Assembly (NCBI GenBank): GCA_003427395.1
Contig: BFEA01000166.1
Span: 2,093,093 to 2,113,196 of the forward strand
Length of the DNA stretch: 20,104 nt
Direction of reading: 5' to 3'
DNA from: Chara braunii
Taxonomy: Eukaryota > Streptophyta > Charophyceae > Charales > Characeae
The notes beneath the pieces are model-generated. The model was given only the letters and a program-made list of their open reading frames with translations, did no database searches and was not told where the DNA came from. The position numbers and the translations under genes were made by a program. Every line of letters begins with the position of its first letter. Within the stretch, counting starts at the first letter, position 1. Shown here one piece after another: positions 1 to 20,104 of this stretch.

Positions 1-190
1 ATTAACAAGAAATATTTCTCTCCCCCTTCCCCTGACTCCTCTTTTCCTCGTAAATATTAAATTTGACCGTAGAAAGAATTAACAAGAAATATTTCTCTCC
101 CCGTAAATATTAAATTTGACCGTAGAATCATTAACAAGAAATATTTCTCTCCCCCTTCCCCTGACTCCTCTTTTCCTCTCCGCACCATCA
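1..190. repeat. Triplicated 52-77 bp tandem repeat
   Basis: The motif ATTAACAAGAAATATTTCTC starts at 1, 78 and 130. Units 1 and 3 also carry a following pyrimidine-rich block (CTTCCCCTGACTCCTCTTTT at 27 and 156), which unit 2 lacks. The spacer CGTAAATATTAAATTTGACC occurs at 49 and 101. The copies are almost identical, so the duplication is young. It lies within the intron downstream of exon F. Confidence 0.85.
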
Positions 191-216
191 GAGCACACAT
201 AGCACAGGCACGATAC

Positions 217-14841
<14,625 letters not shown>

Positions 14842-15210
14842 CTGCCCAAATTCACACAAACCAAAAACCGAAAAGTGAGGTGGAGACGAACCAGGGAAAA
14901 AAAAAAACAAAACAAGTGACACGGAAACAAGGGCTGTGAGCGCAGAACGTGAGAGGGAAAGGGGACGGGGAAATCGAAAAACTCAAAACAGCGAAGGGGA
15001 GAGAGACATTGAAAGAACTGGGTACCTAACCTTTGATCATTGGACTTGGGGCCCGCTCAGTCCAAAATTCCAAATGTACATGGTCCAAAATAGAGTACAG
15101 ATGCATGTAGAATGTGGAGTAGTGCAGCGAGGTCCTTACTCTCCCCATTAATAGCATTTAGCCTAAGAGAGTAACACTTCTGAGATTGATACTAGAGGAC
15201 AAAAGACAAC
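14842..15210. other. Upstream intron, no exon recognised
   Basis: A purine-rich stretch (14945-15010) and unassigned sequence. The M16 exon with the HxxEH motif was looked for on the minus strand and not found here. Confidence 0.5.
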
Positions 15211-15214
15211 TACA

Positions 15215-15315
15215 ATCTTCACCCGAATACAGCGTACCTTCATTATAGCTGTATTTGGGGCAACTCGGAGTCTAGATACAGTGATAATGACCGTACGTTG
15301 TATTCGGGTGAAGAA
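15215..15315. repeat. 101 bp foldback (inverted-repeat hairpin)
   Basis: Left arm 15215-15254 and right arm 15276-15315 are inverted copies of each other with 34 of 40 positions paired, around a 21-base loop. The longest perfect stretch is 16 bp (TCTTCACCCGAATACA). The core and loop match 12724-12789. It could be a miniature foldback transposon or, if transcribed, a small-RNA precursor. Confidence 0.85.
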
Positions 15316-15593
15316 GGTGATCAAGTACCTTTCCTTTCGAACACAGCACATCGCAGAAGGCGCCCATCACACAGCATCACGTACCGAACTACACATTTTG
15401 AACCTGGCTCAGTTTACAAACAAATTCATTTGGATTTCTGTTAAAGATGACCAATATAGCACAAGGCCACGTCCGTTATAGACTTGAAAAAATACTTACC
15501 TCTCCTCCCACCTCAACCTCATCCATCTCCTTCACCACCTCCTCTGCCTCTCTCCTCCTCTCCCTCGTCAACACTGTACTACAAAACCAAGTA

Positions 15594-15658
15594 ATGAAAC
15601 AGTCTGGCACAGTCATGTTTTTCTTGTGGAGTTGTGTGTACCGAACATGACCACACAC
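15594..15658 (-). repeat. GT-linked dispersed repeat, copy 2
   Basis: GAAACAGTCTGGCACAGTCATG, a T run, then TGTGGAGTTGTGTGTACCGAACATG-ACCACACACA: the reverse-strand form of the unit at 16670 and 16937. Confidence 0.75.
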
Positions 15659-15965
15659 AACACAGCCTTGCTAAGCTCTCCATTCAGAATGCCTGATGCG
15701 GCTAGGTTCGGGACGTGGAAGCAGTTGTGTCGTTGGGTATCCATGGCTGAGTGGGTGTGTGGAGTGGGTGTTATGGCTGTGACAGACTAGTTTCTCAGAC
15801 TTACTGTCATTCTTATCAGGGGTTTGGACAGACAGTCTGCTAGGATTACAGGGCTGGCCTGAGTGACGTCGACCACTTTTCTCAGGGGTGTCACTAATTC
15901 TGGGAGCCGTGTCAAGTCCTTATCCATCAGTCAAATGCATCCTGGACAGACTGTCTGTCCAGGTT
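15659..15965. other. No recognised gene
   Basis: Unassigned sequence. GACAGTCTG and CAGACTGTC words at 15828 and 15949 form a loose inverted pair next to the repeat cluster. Confidence 0.4.
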
Positions 15966-16050
15966 CAACCTCCTGATGAATTGGTGAAAGTCCAACGGAA
16001 CAGTCTGGTGCAGTCATGCTTTTTTCCCCTGTGGAGCTGCGTACAGTCGA
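15966..16050 (-). repeat. GT-linked dispersed repeat, copy 3 (most complete)
   Basis: Read on the minus strand: a (TG)n run, TTGCCATGTTCGACTGTACG, CAGCTCCACAGGGGAAAAAAG, CATGACTGCACCAGACTGTT, CCGTTGGACTTTCACCAATT and CATCAGGAGG. It gives the fullest version of the unit, about 90 bp. Confidence 0.8.
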
Positions 16051-16092
16051 ACATGGCAACACACACACACACACACACACGCACACACACAC
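16051..16092. repeat. (CA)n microsatellite between two repeat units
   Basis: About 20 CA units with one GC interruption, joining repeat copies 3 and 4. Confidence 0.9.
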
Positions 16093-16147
16093 AGCTTTTT
16101 TCCCCTGTGGAGCTGGGTATAGTCGAACATGGCAACACGCACACACG
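16093..16147 (-). repeat. GT-linked dispersed repeat, copy 4 (half unit)
   Basis: AGCTTTTTTCCCCTGTGGAG, CTGGGTATAGTCGAACATGG and CAACACGCACACAC repeat the second half of copy 3, so the unit has been partly duplicated in tandem with the CA run between. Confidence 0.8.
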
Positions 16148-16528
16148 TGACAATCACTTTGGCTTAAGTGTATTGCTGTACAGCAGACCAGAACAGCTGA
16201 AAATCCCAGAATGTCTGCAGTCACAGGGAAAGCAGATGTGGCCCATATATATTGTCACAAAGACTAGCCTATAGGGCTGTTAAGGGAGAGGGAGCCTCAT
16301 CTCACTACCAGCCTATGCGATCATATCTACTGTATCTACTCCTCCAGACTGCGCTACGCCTCAGATAGAATGCCACAGAATACAATGCTGCTCCAACCAA
16401 TGTCTGAGCAAAGAATCTAGCACACATTCGAGCTCTTCTTGGTGGCTGGCAGACGTCCCTTACCCTTACCAACCCTCCCTCTCCCTATCACTCCCCCTTC
16501 CTCCGAGGACTACCCCTCATTGTGCCAC
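16148..16528. other. No recognised gene
   Basis: Unassigned mixed sequence leading into a pyrimidine-rich stretch (16457-16505). Confidence 0.4.
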
Positions 16529-16586
<58 letters not shown>

Positions 16587-16591
16587 CTATC

Positions 16592-16626
<35 letters not shown>

Positions 16627-16669
16627 CTCTGTGTGTCTGTGTGTGTGTGTGTGTCTGTATGTATGTGTA
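16529..16669. repeat. (CT)n-(CTAT)n-(GT)n compound microsatellite
   Basis: CT units to about 16553, CTAT units to about 16628, then interrupted GT. The same CT to ATCT order as at 6823-6946, again directly before a GT-linked repeat unit. Confidence 0.95.
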
Positions 16670-16757
16670 TGTTGCTGTATAAGCTATACACAACTCCACA
16701 AAACAGCATGACTGTGCCAGACTGTTTCTTAGGACTTTCACCAACACGTCAGGAGGT
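16670..16757 (+). repeat. GT-linked dispersed repeat, copy 5
   Basis: GTTGCTGTATAAGCTATACA, CAACTCCACAAAACAGCATG, ACTGTGCCAGACTGTTTCTT, AGGACTTTCACCAACACGTC and AGGAGG, preceded by (GT)n. Confidence 0.8.
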
Positions 16758-16888
16758 TGTGTGCCCCCCGAATTCTCTCTCCCATTCCATCCACAGATCA
16801 CCATAAACCATCCATAGAACAAAAAAAAGTACAGGCGGGCAATATAATAGAAAGCGCAAGGTTCCCCACATTTGTGTGCTTGAGCGGG

Positions 16889-16936
16889 AAGTGCAAGGTT
16901 GTGCGTGTGTGAGTGTGTGCGTGTGTGTGTGTGCGT
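16889..16936. repeat. (GT)n microsatellite
   Basis: Interrupted TG run leading into repeat copy 6. Confidence 0.85.
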
Positions 16937-17018
16937 GTTGTCATATTCGCTATACACTCAAAAAAAGCATGACTGTGCCAGATTGTTTCGTTGGACTTTC
17001 ACCGACTCATCAGGAGGG
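16937..17018 (+). repeat. GT-linked dispersed repeat, copy 6
   Basis: GTTGTCATATTCGCTATACA, CTCAAAAAAAGCATGACTGT, GCCAGATTGTTTCGTTGGAC and TTTCACCGACTCATCAGGAGG, with (GT)n on both sides (second run 17019-17072). Confidence 0.8.
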
Positions 17019-17072
17019 GTGTGTGTGCGCGGGTGTGGGTGTGTGTGTGTGTGTGTGTTTGTGTGTGTGTGG
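17019..17072. repeat. (GT)n microsatellite
   Basis: Follows repeat copy 6 directly; interrupted by CGCGGG and TT. Confidence 0.85.
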
Positions 17073-17495
17073 CGCACAAATATGGCTCGCGCCGCCTTTT
17101 CCTCTCTCAGGCACTGGCATTGCTGTTGGCGCTGCTGCTTCTACAACCCTGCGTCCAAGCAGCCCATAGCACTACCTGACGGGATTGTGATGCTCACTGC
17201 CCGGCCTGTCCCTATACTGGGAGGCCGGTATCCCAACTGGGCCAGTAGGCAGCGCCTTTTGGAGAACTCAAGATCTGGCTGTGGCCTACAAGGGTCCCGG
17301 AAGCCCTCTTGATGTCCCGACCCGCATGGAGAGCATGCCAGTCTGTTTAGAGTTCCCCAAATAAATATAACAGAACCGCAGAATTAGGAAACGGGCATAT
17401 ATAATACCATTAAAATTGGAACTGTATAGAGAGGGGTAAATTAGCAAATGGCCACTGCGCAGGGAGGACACACATATATCGAGAAACGCTCTAAA
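17073..17495. other. GC-rich segment, unassigned
   Basis: Between 17073 and 17312 base composition rises and two plus-strand frames stay open. One follows an acceptor-like TTTTCCTCTCTCAG at 17110 (GTGIAVGAAAST). No family is recognised, and no conserved motif or clear donor supports an exon. From 17313 on the sequence is A+T-rich and featureless. Confidence 0.25.
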
Positions 17496-17507
17496 TTAAA
17501 AAAAAGA

Positions 17508-17580
17508 ACGGTATAGAATACCGTACGCACCTAGGCTACCAGTCGGGCCGCCTGGGTCACCTTGTTCTCCCGAGCGGCCC
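17508..17580. repeat. Pair of short inverted repeats
   Basis: ACGGTAT-AGA-ATACCGT (17508-17524) is a perfect 7 bp stem. CGGGCCGC (about 17543) pairs with GCGGCCCG (about 17574). These lie just before the TAA-flanked element. Confidence 0.6.
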
Positions 17581-17627
17581 GGCCATGCAAGGACCATGGA
17601 AGGTCTCAGCAAAAATATAATAATAAT

Positions 17628-18377
17628 CAGGGTTGCCAGGCCGAACGTACGGAGGCCCCTAAGCTGACCCGAACGTTCAGGCCTTCGGGTCCCCGTACGG
17701 GGCCCAAACCTGAAGGGGTTCGGACCCCGCAAAAACTTATTTCGGCACCTAAATATTATTATTTTTTACTGAAATTCTTTTTGTGAGTTCTTTGTGGTAC
17801 AAGGTATGTCCCTCTTAATTTTGAAGCTATTCTGTTCAGCCAAAAAAAAATGAAAAATAGGCAAAGATGGTGGTGTCAAAACTTGCTTGCCCACTCACTA
17901 ATTTGTTTTTTCTCTCTTTTCACTTTTTGTTTTTCCTTTATTTCGGGGCATGAAAAAAACTATTATTTTTTCAAACTTTATATGTAGATTCTCAATTATG
18001 TAAGATACACATACATAAATTTTCATGGCATTTGTCCCAGCCAAAAAGAAAAAAGAAAAATCGCCAAAGATGGCGGTGTCAAAAATGTGCTCCCCCACTC
18101 AATAATTTCATTCTCGTTTTATTTTTTCTACTTTTTATTATTATTATTATTTAGTTTTAGTATTTGATTTTTATTTCAAATTTGGTAAAGAATTTGGATG
18201 TAACGTTGAGGCAAATGTTGTTTAGTTTATTCTTCTGCATAACATATATTTGTCCAGATTTTTTTTTTTTTTTGGATCCGCGTTCAGCCGAACGGCCAAA
18301 CGCGTCGAGAGGGGGTGCCGAACGTTCGGGCGTTCGGGTTCCGGGCATTCGGCCCGTCCTGAACGCCGGCAACCCTG
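17628..18377. mobile_element. Non-autonomous inverted-end element, copy 1 (hAT-like)
   Basis: The 750 bp element begins CAGGGTTGCC and ends GGCAACCCTG, a perfect 10 bp terminal inverted repeat, with ATAATAAT on both sides. CAGGG ends plus an 8 bp target duplication fit hAT transposons, but the flanks are TAA microsatellite, so the duplication is not proven. The outer 110 bp or so are GC-rich and packed with CGAACGTTCGGGCGTTCGG words. The A+T-rich core holds two direct repeats of about 203 bp, each with CAAAGATGG(T/C)GGTGTCAAAA (17862 and 18065). No transposase is encoded. Confidence 0.8.
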
Positions 18378-18406
18378 ATAATAATAATAATAATAATAAT
18401 AATAAT
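18378..18406. repeat. (ATA)n microsatellite between two elements
   Basis: 29 bp of pure ATA repeat; it is both the right flank of copy 1 and the left flank of copy 2. Confidence 0.95.
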
Positions 18407-19162
18407 CAGGGTTACCTGACCGAACGTTTGGGGGGCCCTGGGCTGGCCCCCGAACGTTCGGGCGTTCGGGGTCCTGTTCGGAGGCCGAACACCTCCAGGT
18501 TCGGCCCCCGCCAAAAAACTTTTCGGGGCCTAAAAATAAGTTTTTTTTCTGAATTTTTTTTTGTGAGTTCTCTATGATGTAACCTACACGCCTATAAATT
18601 TTGAAGCCATTATGCTAAGCCAAAAAAACATTAAAAATCGTCAAAGATGGGGGTGTCAAAACGTGCTCGCCCACTCACTATTTTGTTTTTTTTCACTTTT
18701 AACTTTTTGTTTTCACTTTATTTCGGGGCCTAAAACATTTTATTATTTTTTGAAAATTTTTTAACGAGTTATTGATTATGTGAACTACATATCTGTAAAT
18801 TTTCAGGGCATTTGTCAATGCCAAAAAATAATTAAAAATCGGCAAAGATGGTGGTGTCGAAAAGGTGCCGGCACACTCACTCATTTTAATTCTTTTTTTA
18901 TTTTTTCTTATTTTTATCATAGTGTTTATTTTCTGTATTTGATTTTTAATTCAAATTTGGTAAAGAATTTGGATGCAGTGCCCAGGAAAATGTTGTTTAG
19001 TTTATTTGTTTTCATAACATATGTTTTTTTGGGAATTTTTGGAAAACTTCTTTTTTTTTTTCTTTTTTTTTTTGGCCCGCGTTCGGCCCGAACGGCCGAA
19101 CGCCTTCCGAAGGGGTCCCGTACGTTCGGGCGTTCAGCCCGTCCCGAACGCCGGCAACCCTG
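18407..19162. mobile_element. Non-autonomous inverted-end element, copy 2 (hAT-like)
   Basis: This 756 bp element starts CAGGGTTACC and ends GGCAACCCTG, again with ATAATAAT on both sides. It has the same architecture as copy 1, with the CAAAGATGG box at 18642 and 18843 (period 201). Identity to copy 1 is moderate, so the two are diverged family members rather than a fresh tandem duplication. The minus strand reading of the core has long frames, but they are low complexity. Confidence 0.8.
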
Positions 19163-19189
19163 ATAATAATAATAATCATAATAATCCGA

Positions 19190-19255
19190 AAAAAAAACTA
19201 TAGGGAGGGTTCGGGTGTTCGGGCGTTCGGCCCATCCCGAACGCCGGCAACCCTG
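19190..19255. mobile_element. Inverted-end element, copy 3, right end only
   Basis: GGGTTCGGGTGTTCGGGCGT, TCGGCCCATCCCGAACG and CCGGCAACCCTG repeat the last 55 bp or so of copies 1 and 2. It is followed by ATAATAGTAATAATAATAATAA. The rest is missing; TAA-rich sequence (19163-19187) joins it to copy 2. Confidence 0.75.
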
Positions 19256-19275
19256 ATAATAGTAATAATAATAAT

Positions 19276-19520
19276 AACTAGATGACCCGTTGCGGCTTCG
19301 CCCGCAAAAACAGAAAAGGAAAAAAAGCACAAAAGAAAGAAAAAGCATAAGGAACTGCCCTATCATATGCCGCCGAGCCTTTTTTTCCCTTATCTTCGAG
19401 TGTTTTGTTTGGGGAGCCATTACCTTCACAGCATCGTTTTTGTTTTGTGATGTGCAAGAACTCTGCACTTTTCTGAGAAAATCCTGTCCATTGTCCCGTT
19501 GATGTTTTTGCAGCTAAAGA
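19276..19520 (-). repeat. Possible retroposon 3' end with TAA tail
   Basis: Read on the minus strand, GCGGGCGAAGCCGCAACGGG then TCATCTAG runs directly into (TTA)n. Several LINE and SINE families end in a short GC-rich hairpin followed by a simple repeat. GCGGGCGAAG/CTTCGCCCGC-type words support a hairpin, but no coding part is recognised, so the start at about 19520 is arbitrary. Confidence 0.3.
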
Positions 19521-20104
19521 TTCAGATTCAGACTTTGTTTGCTGTGTTCTCTGGATATGTTTGTGATCAACCCATCTTGCATGTACGCATGCCCCATGCT
19601 TACTTGTTGAGTTTTTACGCTATGTGCGCAAGTGCATGCGTGTGTGGGTGAGTCTCACTTTGGTGGGCTCGGATGATGTCATGATGTCATTGACGATTGG
19701 CCCGGGGAAGTTGAAGGAAGTCGGCTCCAACTATAGGAGTGACACTGATGTTACGCAGGTTTTGCATTGTATGAATGAAACAATCAGCATTCAATCTGCT
19801 CTTTGACAGTTGCTCTTCGGGTGGGGGACTTCTCGGGAGTAGCATTGACATGAGAGCATCTTGGAGCATTTTCGGGAAGGCAAAACACAAAGAAGAAACG
19901 AAGTAGCACGTGTCAGAGTCACATAACGGACAGCTTGGCACAGTCCCCACCTTCTCTCTCTCTCTCACACACACAAAAAAATAAAAAAATAAAAAAAAAA
20001 TCAAAAGACAAAAGACAATACAGAAGACATCCTGGCACTTGGCGCGGCTATACCACTCACCACCTCGCCGGCTTCCCCTCACCCTCCTTTCCCCCGTCTA
20101 TCTC
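19521..20104. other. No recognised gene
   Basis: Mixed sequence. A small palindromic patch GATGTCATGATGTCATTGAC (19675-19694) contains two CRE-like TGA(C)ATCA words. A (CT)n/(CA)n stretch followed by A-rich sequence lies at 19950-20002. A minus-strand frame (19687-20082) is open for 131 codons but has no recognised domain. Confidence 0.4.

Noticed and set aside
15888-16274. 128-codon plus-strand ORF
   Set aside because: Built from the GT-linked repeat units and a CA microsatellite.
17496-17732. Minus-strand GRSGEQGDPGGPTGS, resembling collagen Gly-X-Y repeats
   Set aside because: Only four to five triplets, the run breaks at once, and the GC-rich inverted repeats explain the Gly/Pro content.
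18926-19468. 180-codon minus-strand ORF
   Set aside because: Crosses element termini and TAA repeats (poly-Tyr) and Lys-rich A/T runs; not a gene.
19687-20082. 131-codon minus-strand ORF
   Set aside because: Part is A/T-run translation, the rest shows no domain; it does not match the expected upstream M16 exons.

Overview
The window is nuclear DNA from a eukaryote with very repeat-rich, intron-rich chromatin. Its backbone is one split host gene on the minus strand. Six exons (14841-14750, 13602-13529, 6643-6600, 4004-3953, 3244-3122, 329-217) join in phase through GT-AG introns into 166 uninterrupted codons of an M16A zinc metallopeptidase (insulin-degrading-enzyme family). The peptide resembles the green-plant branch of that family (motifs such as SADATSREIKSVDSE, QLQKH, HPYHKF, YSANLM and FPGQP). 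The Ty3-type retroelement in the largest intron is also of a kind I associate with streptophyte algae and mosses. I therefore infer Viridiplantae, probably a streptophyte such as a charophyte alga or bryophyte. The lineage is inference; the exons are read directly.

Layout. 1-216: start of an intron, with a short tandem repeat. 217-329: last visible exon. 330-3121: intron with homopolymers, a duplicated A+T motif, two copies of a tRNA-headed SINE-like repeat and a dispersed repeat. 3122-4004: two exons and a 0.7 kb intron. 4005-6599: intron with another tRNA-derived SINE, a poly-G tract of about 90 bp and a TTGAATTTGA minisatellite. 6600-6643: a 44 bp micro-exon. 6644-13528: a 6.9 kb intron with a (CT)n/(ATCT)n microsatellite, a GT-linked repeat, a decayed Ty3 relic on the opposite strand (about 7.8-11.5 kb), a 107 bp tandem duplication, two small foldback repeats and a possible LINE scrap. 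13529-13602: exon. 13603-14749: intron with a (CT)n-N-(TG)n microsatellite and a 'CAGTCTGGATAA' minisatellite. 14750-14841: first visible exon. 14842-20104: upstream intron or flank, with a 101 bp foldback, four more copies of the GT-linked repeat, and two full copies plus one end fragment of a 750 bp inverted-end element set in TAA microsatellite.

The visible exons encode the part of the M16 N-terminal catalytic domain just after the HxxEH zinc motif. That motif should lie in the preceding exon, which I did not find; it is probably beyond base 20104. The next exon downstream lies left of base 1. Everything else is repeat or unassigned intron/intergenic DNA. No rRNA, intact tRNA gene, CRISPR or prokaryotic feature is present. 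Many ORFs in the window are only translations of microsatellites.
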